Shown piece by piece: positions 1 through 8,040 of a stretch of DNA of 64,000 nucleotides (within the stretch, counting starts at the first letter, position 1; each line of letters starts with the position of its first letter). This DNA is from an uncultured Myxococcales bacterium (GTDB lineage: Bacteria; Myxococcota_A; UBA9042): assembly GCA_903929795.1 (NCBI GenBank), contig CAIYWC010000037.1:62001-126000 (forward strand). The letters are read 5' to 3'. Below the pieces are notes generated by a model, which was not told the origin of the DNA, ran no database searches, and was given only the letters and a program-made list of their open reading frames with translations. The translations under genes and the position numbers were made by a program.

Positions 1-192
1 GGTCAAGCCCGGCATCATCAGGTCGCACAGCACGAGGTCAAAGTCGTCCGGCGCAGCCAGCAGGTTCAAGCCCGCCTGCGCTTGCGCCACCGTTACGACG
101 TCATAGCCGCCGCCGAGCACGCGCGCGATCAGGCTGCCAATGAGCGGTTCGTCGTCAATCACCAGGATGCGTGGGCGTTTGGAGTGCGGCAT
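1..192 (-). CDS. Response regulator receiver domain (partial)
   Basis: Reading the minus strand from ATG at 192 gives 64 residues of a CheY-like receiver domain before the window edge. The acidic pocket (VIDDE, Asp13-Asp14) and the phospho-acceptor Asp57 in CDLMMPG are visible. The receiver begins about eight residues from the start, so it is the N-terminal domain; what follows (output domain, kinase or nothing) lies outside the window. It is divergent from the queuosine transporter, with a 143 bp gap holding a good promoter for this gene. The partner histidine kinase is not visible, so the regulated process is unknown. Confidence 0.9.
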   Translation of the reverse strand, partial: MPHSKRPRILVIDDEPLIGSLIARVLGGGYDVVTVAQAQAGLNLLAAPDDFDLVLCDLMMPGLT

Positions 193-227
193 GCCAACGA
201 CTGGGGCGCGCAGGCGTGCGCAAGGTC

Positions 228-256
228 GTGCTACGCCAAGCGATCTGCCGTCGCAA
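228..256 (-). promoter_or_regulatory. Candidate sigma70-type promoter of the response regulator
   Basis: On the minus strand TTGCGA (256-251), a 17 nt spacer and TAGCAC (233-228) lie about 36 nt upstream of the ATG at 192. The layout matches other promoters in this window. Confidence 0.45.
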
Positions 257-335
257 TGCGCCCCCACGCACGCAGGGTTTGTCGCGCCGACCGACATGCG
301 GCACCATGCACTTCGGCCTCGCCACGGAGCTCTTG

Positions 336-1064
336 ATGATCCCACCGCCCAGCCACCCCGCGCGCGGTCGCCACTACCGCTACTACGACCTGCTGATGGC
401 GGGCTTCGTAACGGTCCTGCTGTGCTCCAACATGATCGGCCCCGGCAAGTCGTGCGTCGTCGACGTGTGGGGCCACAAGCTCGTGTTCGGCGCGGGCAAC
501 ATCTTCTTTCCGATTTCCTACGTGTTTGGCGACGTGCTCACCGAAGTCTATGGCTTCGCCCGCGCACGCAAGGTCATCTGGGCTGGCTTTGGCGCGATGC
601 TTTTTGCCACGCTCATGAGCTGGGTCGTCATCCACTTGCCGCTGAACCCTTCGGAACCTTACAATAAAATTATCCAGCCCGGCCTCGAGACCGTGTTTGG
701 CAACACGCCGCAGATCGTCGCGGCGTCGATGATCGCGTTCTGGGCGGGCGACTTCGTCAACAGCTGGGTGCTCGCCAAGATGAAGCTGGCGACGCGTGGA
801 AAATGGCTGTGGACACGCACGGTTGGCTCAACCGCCGCGGGTCAAGGCGTCGACAGCGTGTTGTTCTACCCCATCGCCTTTGGCGCGCTATGGTCGACCG
901 AGACCATGATCCAGGTCATCGCGTTCAATTGGCTGTTCAAGGTCGGCGTGGAGGTCGTCATGACGCCGCTGACGTATGCGCTCGTGGGCTTTCTCAAGCG
1001 CGCGGAGAACGAGGACTTCTTCGATACCGACACGCAATTTACCCCTTTTTCGCTGAAGGATTGA
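336..1064 (+). CDS. yhhQ: Queuosine precursor transporter, YhhQ/VUT family
   Basis: A 242-residue integral membrane protein of the VUT_1 (YhhQ) family, which imports queuosine precursors such as preQ0/preQ1 for tRNA modification. About six hydrophobic segments are visible, with family-typical stretches such as FGDVLTEVYGF, ASMIAFWAGDFVNSW and GSTAAGQGVDSVLFYP. I chose ATG336 because CGGAG lies about 9 nt upstream and the protein then has the family length; an in-frame ATG at 306 adds only ten residues. The FG-GAP lipoprotein gene follows after 4 nt, so the two are probably co-transcribed. A queE gene lies 45 kb away, so the host makes or salvages 7-deazaguanines by more than one route. Confidence 0.88.
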   Translation: MIPPPSHPARGRHYRYYDLLMAGFVTVLLCSNMIGPGKSCVVDVWGHKLVFGAGNIFFPISYVFGDVLTEVYGFARARKVIWAGFGAMLFATLMSWVVIHLPLNPSEPYNKIIQPGLETVFGNTPQIVAASMIAFWAGDFVNSWVLAKMKLATRGKWLWTRTVGSTAAGQGVDSVLFYPIAFGALWSTETMIQVIAFNWLFKVGVEVVMTPLTYALVGFLKRAENEDFFDTDTQFTPFSLKD

Positions 1065-1068
1065 GCAC

Positions 1069-3135
1069 ATGCGCAGCCACACCCTCGCCGCTTGGCTGCT
1101 CGTCAGCCTCGCCGCATGCGGCCAGAACGCCGCGAACACCGACGCCGACACCGGTAGCGGCACGCCAACCGACACGAGCGCGCTGGACGATGCTGACGCG
1201 ACCGATGCCGGCGATCCGTTTGCCGGCGCGCCACCCGCGATTTGCCGCACCGCAACGGTCTGGAGCAACCAAAAGGCCTTTGCCGACATCACGCCGCTGG
1301 CCTTCTCCGTGGACGTGACGCAGGTCACCGGCGTCAGCATCTCCGCCGCCGACATCAACGGCGATTTCCTGCCGGACCTCAGCGTCCGCAGCTCGTCGGC
1401 CACGGGCAAGCGCGAGAACTGGGCGCCGGGCAAACGCGCGATCTGGCTGCTAAAAAACGTCAGCAATACCAAGGGAATACAGTTCAGCGACGCAACCAAG
1501 GCGTCCGGCCTGACGGCGACGCGCGACGGCACCAACGGCCGTGAGATGCAGATCGTCGTCTTTGGCGATGTCGACAACGACGGCGACGTGGACGTGTTCT
1601 GCGGCGACTCGATCCCGTACGACAACATCGGCGCGACGCCGACGGACCTGTTCAAACAGGACGCGTCGGAGCTGATGCTCAACGACGGCACGGGCCACTT
1701 CGCGCTGCCGCCGACCGCGTCGTTCGCCACCAAGGACTTGCGGCGTAACCTTGGCGCGGCGTCGTTCACGGATTACGACCGCGACGGCAAGCTGGACCTG
1801 TGGCTGGGCTACCAGACCTGGGGCGCGGCGGCCTTGCCCATCCCCGACCAGCTGGTACAAGGCGACGGCGCGGGCAACTTCCTGGAGACCTCGGCGGCGG
1901 AAGGCGTGGTGACGACGACGTACACGCAGGCGCACATCGAAGCGGGCACGGCGCCACACCATACCTGGTGTACCGCGGCGTGTGACGTGGACAACGACGG
2001 TGAGCCCGACCTGCTAACGGCGAGCTATGGCCGTGATTTCAATACATTCTGGCGCGGCGGCTTCAAGGGGGACGGCAGTGTGCGGTTCGTGCAGCAGATG
2101 AACGAGTCGCACCTGGACCGCGACGACAACGACGACTGGACGACGAACTGGAACGCGCAATGCTGGTGTCATGACCATCCGACCGACGCCGATTGCGACA
2201 AATGCGGGCCGCCCGAAGTGGATTGCCAGCAGCTGCAGTTCCCGCCGCCGTATCCGCCGGGCACGTACCGCTGGAACCACCCGACCGACCGCAGCCCGTA
2301 CCGGCTGGGCGGCAACACGGGGCTGCTGACCTGCGCGGACATGGACAACGACGGCGATCTGGACCTGGTCGAGGGCACGATCGTGCACCCGGACGTCGGG
2401 CCGTCGTCGGATCCGACGCGGATCATCCGCAATGATGGCATGTCCAACGATATTCCGCAGTTCACGACGCTGCATGCCGCGGACAACGGGCTGCGGCCGC
2501 TGGATCGCTACAACGACGTCGGCGACATGGCGGGCGCGGTGTTCGACTTCGACAACGACGGCCGGCTGGACGTGCTCATCGCCTCGTCCGACTACCCGGG
2601 CACGCACGCGCTGATCTTCCACCAGAAGCCCGACGGCACGTTCGAGGAGGTGCCGATCGATTTGGGGATCGACCACAAGCACGCGCATGGCGCCACCGTC
2701 GCCGATTTTGACCGCGACGGCGACCTGGACGTCATCCTCGGCAGCAGCACGATGCGCTGCGGCCTCTCGCCCAGCGAGTGCTATCCGACCGAGGAAGTCC
2801 ACGTCTTCCAAAACAACATGCCGCAGGGCAACTACGTGCAGATCCAGCTGGCGGGCACGGGCGGCAGCAACGCGTCGGCGATCGGCGCGCACGTGTGGGT
2901 AACGGCTGGCGGCGTCACACAGATGGCGGAAGTGGGCGGCGGCTATGGGCTTTTTGGCCAGCAAAACGATCTGGTGCTGCATTTCGGTCTGGGCGCGGCG
3001 TGCGTGATCGACGCGGTCAAGGTGCGCTGGCCCGACGGCACGCTGACGACGCAGACGTGGAACAACGTGCGGGCAAATTACCTGGTCAAGCTGACGCAGG
3101 GCGATCCGAAACCTGCGTATCCATTGGCAAAATAG
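1069..3135 (+). CDS. FG-GAP/VCBS repeat lipoprotein with ASPIC/UnbV domain
   Basis: A 688-residue secreted lipoprotein. The signal peptide ends in SLAAC, giving a lipobox with Cys at about residue 17, followed by an Asp/Ala/Thr-rich linker. The body is a beta-propeller of at least seven FG-GAP/VCBS repeats, recognised by calcium-loop motifs such as DVDNDGDVD, DYDRDGKLD, DMDNDGDLD and DFDRDGDLD. The C-terminal about 90 residues match the ASPIC/UnbV domain (GAHVWVTAGG...VRWPDGT), as in the CRTAC1-like family. The exact role is unknown; such proteins usually bind other molecules at the surface. It starts 4 nt after yhhQ and ends 3 bp from the convergent OPT gene. Confidence 0.88.
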   Translation: MRSHTLAAWLLVSLAACGQNAANTDADTGSGTPTDTSALDDADATDAGDPFAGAPPAICRTATVWSNQKAFADITPLAFSVDVTQVTGVSISAADINGDFLPDLSVRSSSATGKRENWAPGKRAIWLLKNVSNTKGIQFSDATKASGLTATRDGTNGREMQIVVFGDVDNDGDVDVFCGDSIPYDNIGATPTDLFKQDASELMLNDGTGHFALPPTASFATKDLRRNLGAASFTDYDRDGKLDLWLGYQTWGAAALPIPDQLVQGDGAGNFLETSAAEGVVTTTYTQAHIEAGTAPHHTWCTAACDVDNDGEPDLLTASYGRDFNTFWRGGFKGDGSVRFVQQMNESHLDRDDNDDWTTNWNAQCWCHDHPTDADCDKCGPPEVDCQQLQFPPPYPPGTYRWNHPTDRSPYRLGGNTGLLTCADMDNDGDLDLVEGTIVHPDVGPSSDPTRIIRNDGMSNDIPQFTTLHAADNGLRPLDRYNDVGDMAGAVFDFDNDGRLDVLIASSDYPGTHALIFHQKPDGTFEEVPIDLGIDHKHAHGATVADFDRDGDLDVILGSSTMRCGLSPSECYPTEEVHVFQNNMPQGNYVQIQLAGTGGSNASAIGAHVWVTAGGVTQMAEVGGGYGLFGQQNDLVLHFGLGAACVIDAVKVRWPDGTLTTQTWNNVRANYLVKLTQGDPKPAYPLAK

Positions 3136-3138
3136 CGC

Positions 3139-4929
3139 TCAAGCCAGCGTCTGCCACAGCCCGTAGATGCCCAGCCCCAGCGCGGCCAGCGAGTCGCCGG
3201 CGATGAAGCCGCCGCCGACCAGGCTGGTGATGGACATGTCGTCGGGCAATTCCTCGTCCTGAGGCACGCTCTTGGCGCCGCGCTCCAGCACAGTCTGCCA
3301 CACGCTGGAGAGCACGCCGCCGCCGGCGTACCAAAGCGTCACGGGAAATTCGACGAAGCCGCCGAAGCTGGACGCGTACGGGCTCGGCAGGATCGCGCAG
3401 TCAAACGCCAGATCGGTGACGTAGCCCGCCTTGCTGGTTCGGACCCAGTTCTGCCAGCCGGCGTGACTTTTCAACAGCTTGCGCGTGATCTCGGTCACCA
3501 GGCCGATCGCCACGCCGACGCCCAGCGCCTTCATGACGTGCGGATTCGGGTGCGCCAAGCCGTCCAGCGCGCCGACGAATTTGTAGGTCATCGCGCTGCC
3601 CCACTTCTCCGCGCCGGCGACGTGCGTGGTGAACTGGTTGGCGCGCAACACCGGGTAAGCACGCATGAAAACCCGCGCGAGGCCGACGGACATGCACGCG
3701 CCCATGACGATGCCGATGACCTGGTAGCGGAACTGGATCGTGCGGTTGCTGCCCAAGCGCCAGCCGGTGGAGCGGTCCTGCTGCATGTCCACGCCAACGC
3801 TCGTGGAAATCAGCAGGATGGACGCGGCCATCAGGCCGGTGCCGGCGTCGGTCAAGCCGACGGTGGCCAGCACAAAGACCGTGATGACAAATGCCGACGA
3901 GATCGGGTTGGAGTCCGAGATGCCGGTGGAAATGCCGTTGATGAGCACGAACAAGAAGACCAGCGCAATCGCGATCAGCACAAAAAACAGCGGCGTGTGC
4001 ATCAGCTGCGTCGCCACGACGATGACCGCCAGCGCCCAAAACACGACCCAAGCGATCAGCCGGCGCATGTCGCGGCGCGCCCAGACGTCCACGACCATCG
4101 GATTGAGCTCGCCGCGGTCGAAGAATTTGGCGATCGCCTGACGGAAAATCAGCGTCAAGTCGACGATCGCCGCGCCCATGATCATGCCCAACGCGATGAT
4201 GAAGCCGATCTTGCGAAACGGCTTGCCGGGCTCCAACCAGCCGATTTCGTTGAGCCATGGCGTGACCCAGACGCCAACCGCGCCCATGACGGCGCCCGAC
4301 ACCGCGATGCGGCTGCCGACGATCATGCCGGCGCCGATGTTGGCCGCCGAGATGCCGCTGGCCTCGATGGTGGCGTTGAACGTGCTGGCGAGGCCGACGA
4401 CGATGCCGCCAATCGTGCCGCTGGCCAGCTGGCCGATGGAGCGCTTGAGCAGGCGGATGTCGGTGAGCGCCCGCAGGATGTTGGCGACGGCAAAGCCCGA
4501 CGGGTAGGTCAGCTGCATGCGATCGACAAGCACCGGCGTGTAGAGCATGCCGACGCCGACACCGAACATGCCGATGCACAGGAAATACAGGACCAGGTGC
4601 CACCACGGCGGCTCCGGCAAGCCGAGCCATACCATCGCCTGAATCAGCACCGCCATGCCGGCCATGCCGGAGACGGACGCGGCCATCGTCTGCATGTAGT
4701 TCGCGCCGTGCTTGCCTTCCGCGCCGTAGCCGAACGTGACCGCCGAGCCGAGGATGCCCGCGAGCACCTGACCGCCGACGAAAAAGCCCAGCGAAAAGTT
4801 CATGTACGCAGCCGTGATGCCGCCCAGCGGGCCCAGGAACAGGATCGCCACGGCGCCGAGCAGCACGTAATAGCCACGCGAGCCCATCGGCGGCAGCCAC
4901 GTTTTCTTCTGGACGGCGTTGTCGGACAT
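3139..4929 (-). CDS. OPT family oligopeptide transporter
   Basis: A 596-residue polytopic membrane protein of the OPT family, which imports small peptides or metal chelates with protons. Hydrophobic segments run through the whole protein, starting with GYYVLLGAVAILFLGPLGGITAAYM and repeated Gly-rich helices (SGTIGGIVVGLAS, IGAGMIVGSRIAVSGAVMGA). The start is the ATG at 4929 (MSDNAVQKK); longer frames upstream overlap the divergent gene and lack hydrophobic character. The substrate cannot be told from sequence. The 88 bp gap to the divergent oxidoreductase carries its promoter. Confidence 0.88.
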   Translation of the reverse strand: MSDNAVQKKTWLPPMGSRGYYVLLGAVAILFLGPLGGITAAYMNFSLGFFVGGQVLAGILGSAVTFGYGAEGKHGANYMQTMAASVSGMAGMAVLIQAMVWLGLPEPPWWHLVLYFLCIGMFGVGVGMLYTPVLVDRMQLTYPSGFAVANILRALTDIRLLKRSIGQLASGTIGGIVVGLASTFNATIEASGISAANIGAGMIVGSRIAVSGAVMGAVGVWVTPWLNEIGWLEPGKPFRKIGFIIALGMIMGAAIVDLTLIFRQAIAKFFDRGELNPMVVDVWARRDMRRLIAWVVFWALAVIVVATQLMHTPLFFVLIAIALVFLFVLINGISTGISDSNPISSAFVITVFVLATVGLTDAGTGLMAASILLISTSVGVDMQQDRSTGWRLGSNRTIQFRYQVIGIVMGACMSVGLARVFMRAYPVLRANQFTTHVAGAEKWGSAMTYKFVGALDGLAHPNPHVMKALGVGVAIGLVTEITRKLLKSHAGWQNWVRTSKAGYVTDLAFDCAILPSPYASSFGGFVEFPVTLWYAGGGVLSSVWQTVLERGAKSVPQDEELPDDMSITSLVGGGFIAGDSLAALGLGIYGLWQTLA

Positions 4930-4955
4930 CGGGAGCCTCGCGTTGGTCGGTCCGG

Positions 4956-4984
4956 AGCGTAGACGGCGCAACGCAACGCCGCAA
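4956..4984 (-). promoter_or_regulatory. Candidate promoter of the OPT transporter
   Basis: Minus strand TTGCGG (4984-4979), 17 nt spacer, TACGCT (4961-4956). The same -10 hexamer and spacing occur before the alpha-2-macroglobulin gene. Confidence 0.5.
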
Positions 4985-5017
4985 GCTGTGCTATTTTGCC
5001 CGCTGGAGGTGTGGTGG

Positions 5018-6007
5018 ATGCGTGCAGTTGTGACCCGGGAGCCGGGACCGCCCGAGGTGCTGGGCCTCGCTGATCTGCCGCTGCCGCTGCCGGGGCCCGG
5101 CGAGGTGCGCATCGCGGTGCATGCCGCCGGCGTGAACCGACCGGATGTGCTGCAGCGCAAGGGCCTGTATCCGCCGCCGCCGGGCGTGACAACGGTGCTG
5201 GGCCTGGAGGTCGCGGGCGTCGTCGATGCGCTGGGACCGGGCAGCACGAAGTGGCAAGTCGGCGACCACGTCTGCGCGCTGCTGGCGGGCGGCGGTTATG
5301 CGGAGGCGTGCGTCGCGCCGGAGGGCCAGTGCCTGCCGGTGCCGCTGGGCTGGACCTTCGTGGAGGCCGCCGGCCTGCCGGAAACCGCGTTCACGGTCTG
5401 GAGCAACGTCTTTGATCGCGGCAAGTTGCAACCCGGCGAGTGGTTTCTCGTCCACGGCGGCAGCTCAGGCATCGGCGTCATGGCGATCCAGCTGGCCACG
5501 GCGCTGGGCGCGCGCGTGCTGGCGACGGCGGGCTCGGCGGCGAAATGCGCGGCGTGCGAGGCGCTGGGCGCGCACCGCGCGATCAATTATGCCGAGGAAG
5601 ATTTTGTCGCAGCCGTGCGCGAAGTGACCAGCGGCCGCGGCGTCGACGTCGTGCTGGACATGGTCGCCGGCAGCTACCTGGAGCGCGATATCGCGTGCCT
5701 CGCGGACGACGGCCGCATCGTGATCATCGCGACGCTCGGCGGCAACAAGGCGACCATCCCGGCGACGGAGATCCTGCGGCGGCGGCTGACGATCACGGGC
5801 TCGGCGCTGCGTGCGCGGCCCGTCGCGTTCAAGGCGGCGATCGCGGACGCGCTGCGGCTGCACGTCTGGCCGCTGCTGGACCGTCGCACCGTCATTCCGG
5901 TCATCGACCAGGTCTTCCCGCTCGCGCAGGCGGCGCAGGCGCACGCGCGCATGGAATCCGGCGCACACATTGGCAAAATCATTCTGGAAGTACGCGATGC
6001 GTCCTGA
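5018..6007 (+). CDS. NAD(P)H-quinone oxidoreductase, zinc-independent MDR family (PIG3-like)
   Basis: A 329-residue medium-chain dehydrogenase/reductase of the quinone oxidoreductase type, expected to reduce quinones or related enals with NADPH in the cytosol. The N-terminal GroES-like half contains VNRPDVLQRKGLYPPPPG, characteristic of the PIG3 branch. The Rossmann half has VHGGSSGIGVMAIQLA near residue 146 and DVVLDMVAG near residue 210. Zinc-ligand Cys clusters of alcohol dehydrogenases are absent. GGAGGT lies 7 nt before ATG5018, which fixes the start. It is divergent from the OPT gene; a TATTTT -10-like hexamer is present at 4992-4997 but no good -35. Confidence 0.87.
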   Translation: MRAVVTREPGPPEVLGLADLPLPLPGPGEVRIAVHAAGVNRPDVLQRKGLYPPPPGVTTVLGLEVAGVVDALGPGSTKWQVGDHVCALLAGGGYAEACVAPEGQCLPVPLGWTFVEAAGLPETAFTVWSNVFDRGKLQPGEWFLVHGGSSGIGVMAIQLATALGARVLATAGSAAKCAACEALGAHRAINYAEEDFVAAVREVTSGRGVDVVLDMVAGSYLERDIACLADDGRIVIIATLGGNKATIPATEILRRRLTITGSALRARPVAFKAAIADALRLHVWPLLDRRTVIPVIDQVFPLAQAAQAHARMESGAHIGKIILEVRDAS

Positions 6008-6057
6008 GCGATTTGCGCGCCCGATGGCACGCCGCAGACTTGGCCAGAGAATGGCGG

Positions 6058-6206
6058 AATTCGTCTAAACATGCTGACCTATGTCCAACACCAAATTCTT
6101 CCGGTCAGACCTGTTGCATTTCGGACTGGATCCACGAGCGTGCACCTCCGGTGGCACGCCGCGGATGAAAGAGGTTTGATCTCGAACTTCGGTCGGAGTC
6201 TATAGA
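6058..6206 (-). repeat. Dispersed repeat, copy 1 (inverted relative to copy 2)
   Basis: About 140 bp that recurs in reverse complement at 45578-45728. By eye I count four mismatches over the 139 positions 6067-6205. A hairpin spans 6130-6166 (GCGTGC pairing with GCACGC, extended outward by ATCC/GGAT). The end nearest the CAP gene carries TTGATC and TATAG, a promoter-like pair. It lies between the oxidoreductase stop (6007) and the CAP gene start (6233). Confidence 0.9.
6176..6206 (+). promoter_or_regulatory. Promoter-like end of repeat copy 1, facing the CAP gene
   Basis: TTGATC (6176-6181) and TATAGA (6201-6206), 19 nt apart (18 if CTATAG is used), point at the CAP gene 27 nt downstream. 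The spacing is slightly long for sigma70. The same pair occurs in copy 2. Confidence 0.4.
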
Positions 6207-6232
6207 GTTCAGGGTGTAGCGGAGGGCAGGCG

Positions 6233-7936
6233 TTGCGGCGTTTCGTAGTAGCGATGTTGGGTGTGATGCTGCTGGTGTTCGTGGCGGCGCGGCTGTGGCC
6301 ACCACCGCCGGCCGCGTCGCATGCTGCGCCATCCCCGCACGCGCCCCACACGCGACCGGTGTCGCCGCCAACCGAAGAGCTGCCGGAGGTCGCGGTGCCG
6401 CCGCCCCGGCCGCCGGAATTCGCTCCGGGCCAGGCGGTGACGATTGCGCTGACTGAGCCACCGGCAGAGCGCTACCTGAGCGTGAAGACCGACGGCAACG
6501 ACGAATTCTACGGCAAGCTGGTCCGCGAGGAGAGCCACGGCAAGGCGGTTTTCGACCCGTCGCTGGGCCGCGCCGCACGCGAATTTGTATATCAATTCAG
6601 TAATTTAGGCATGGATCCGCCGTCGGACGTGCGGACGTTCCTGACGACGTCCTCGGGCGCGATTGCCGGCGACACGGTCTTTCAGCACCTGCGTAGCAAT
6701 TCCGATGCCGAGGGCGCGCTGCGGCAGGCGATCCGCGCCGTGCTGGATGGGTCGACGATCGGCTCGGGCGTGCTGCACGTCGGCGTCGGCGAGGTCCTGC
6801 AGCCCGGCGCGAGCCTGGCTCGGCACATCGGCGTGGTGGGCACGCGGCTGGGCATCGACGTGGAACCGCTGAGCCGCCGCGTGGCCTTGGGCGAGAGCTG
6901 GCGTCTGCGCGGCCGGATGCATGCGCCGTGGCGGCATCTGGAGGCGTTGGAGCTGCGGCCGGACGGTTCGCTGGCGACGCTGGAGGTGCGGGTGACGGGG
7001 AGCGCGCTGGAGGTCGTCGTGCCCGGCGAGGCGCGGCCAGGTGGCGTGGAGCTGCAGGTCGTCGGCGAAGGTCCGGATGGCCCGGGCAAGCTCGTGCAGG
7101 TGCGCGTGGAGGTCGGCCAGCCGCTGCCGGTCCGGTACGCGGCGACGCTGACGCCGGACGAGACGCCGCTGAAGTCGGCGGATAGCGCGGCGGCGTATGC
7201 GCTACAGCTGCTCAATGCGGATCGGCAGGCGCACGGGGTGCCGCCGCTGGCGTGGGACCCGCAGCTCGCAGCGATCGCGCGCGAGCACAGCGCGGACATG
7301 CGCGACAACGGCTTTTTCGGCCACGTGTCGCCGACCACGGGGATGCATCCGGACCGGCTGGCGAAGGCCAAGTACGTGGCGATCGCGTCGGCGGAGAACG
7401 TCGCGCACAACCCGTCGGTCTTTGAGGCCGAGCTCGGGCTGATGCACAGCCTGGGCCACCGCCGCAACATCCTGGACCCGCAGATGACGCACGTGGGCGT
7501 AGGCGTGGCGGGCGCGGACGATGATCAGGGTCGGCGGCGCTGGTGGCTGACGCAGCTGTTTGCCCGCCCGTCGCCGCACTTGACGCCCGCGGCCGCGGTG
7601 GCGGAAGTGCGCCGGCAGCTGACGGCGCAGCGCCAGGAGCTGGACCTGCCCGCGCTGCGCGACAACGCGGCGCTGGATGAGGTGGCGGACACAGCGCTGC
7701 AGCTGGCGCTCAACGACCAGCTGGAAGACGCATCGAGTCGCGCGCTGGCGCTGGCGCAGGAACGCCACGCCGTCCACGGCCGGCTGCGCGTCTGGACCGC
7801 CGTGACAGCCGATCTGGCGCAGATGCAGTGGCCGGAAGCCGCCAAGCTGCCCGCCTCGCGCTCGATCGGACTGGCGGCAGCACAGCGGGAGGACGGTCGG
7901 GTGGCCTTGATCCTGCTCCTGTCGGAAGGGATTTAG
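6233..7936 (+). CDS. Membrane-anchored CAP (SCP/YkwD) domain protein
   Basis: A 567-residue exported protein. The start is TTG6233, preceded by GGAGGG 6 nt upstream. Residues about 4-20 form a signal-anchor helix, followed by a Pro-rich linker, an uncharacterised region (about 60-310) and a CAP domain at about residues 318-440. The CAP signature residues are present: His in NGFFGHVSP, Glu in SAENVAHN, and the GHRRNILDP motif. Bacterial CAP proteins act at the cell surface; enzymatic activity is not established for the family. The C-terminal about 120 residues are helical and unassigned. The gene is bracketed by inverted copies of the dispersed repeat, which is unusual. Confidence 0.85.
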   Translation: MRRFVVAMLGVMLLVFVAARLWPPPPAASHAAPSPHAPHTRPVSPPTEELPEVAVPPPRPPEFAPGQAVTIALTEPPAERYLSVKTDGNDEFYGKLVREESHGKAVFDPSLGRAAREFVYQFSNLGMDPPSDVRTFLTTSSGAIAGDTVFQHLRSNSDAEGALRQAIRAVLDGSTIGSGVLHVGVGEVLQPGASLARHIGVVGTRLGIDVEPLSRRVALGESWRLRGRMHAPWRHLEALELRPDGSLATLEVRVTGSALEVVVPGEARPGGVELQVVGEGPDGPGKLVQVRVEVGQPLPVRYAATLTPDETPLKSADSAAAYALQLLNADRQAHGVPPLAWDPQLAAIAREHSADMRDNGFFGHVSPTTGMHPDRLAKAKYVAIASAENVAHNPSVFEAELGLMHSLGHRRNILDPQMTHVGVGVAGADDDQGRRRWWLTQLFARPSPHLTPAAAVAEVRRQLTAQRQELDLPALRDNAALDEVADTALQLALNDQLEDASSRALALAQERHAVHGRLRVWTAVTADLAQMQWPEAAKLPASRSIGLAAAQREDGRVALILLLSEGI

Positions 7937-8040
7937 ACACGCCGACCGAAGTGCGGGATCAAGCGTCCGCGATTCGCCGTGCGCCACTGGCTGTGCTCAC
8001 GGGCCGTCCGGCCCCACAGGCAACGGTCTGGCCGGATGGA
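7932..8040 (+). repeat. Dispersed repeat, copy 4 (diverged)
   Basis: Aligns by eye with copy 2 across its length. Shared blocks include CCGACCGAAGT, GGGATCAA and CAACGGTCTGGCCGGA, with many substitutions between. It fills the space between the convergent stops of the CAP gene (7936) and the zinc-ribbon gene (8041). Its hairpin is weaker (CGTG/CACG). Confidence 0.65.

Noticed and set aside
6058-6206. Insertion sequence
   Set aside because: Too short, no transposase, no clear terminal inverted repeats or target duplication.
7932-8040. SECIS-like element, suggested by hairpins plus selA nearby
   Set aside because: The hairpins do not follow an in-frame TGA of a gene, and copy 4 follows a TAG stop; no selenoprotein is recognised.
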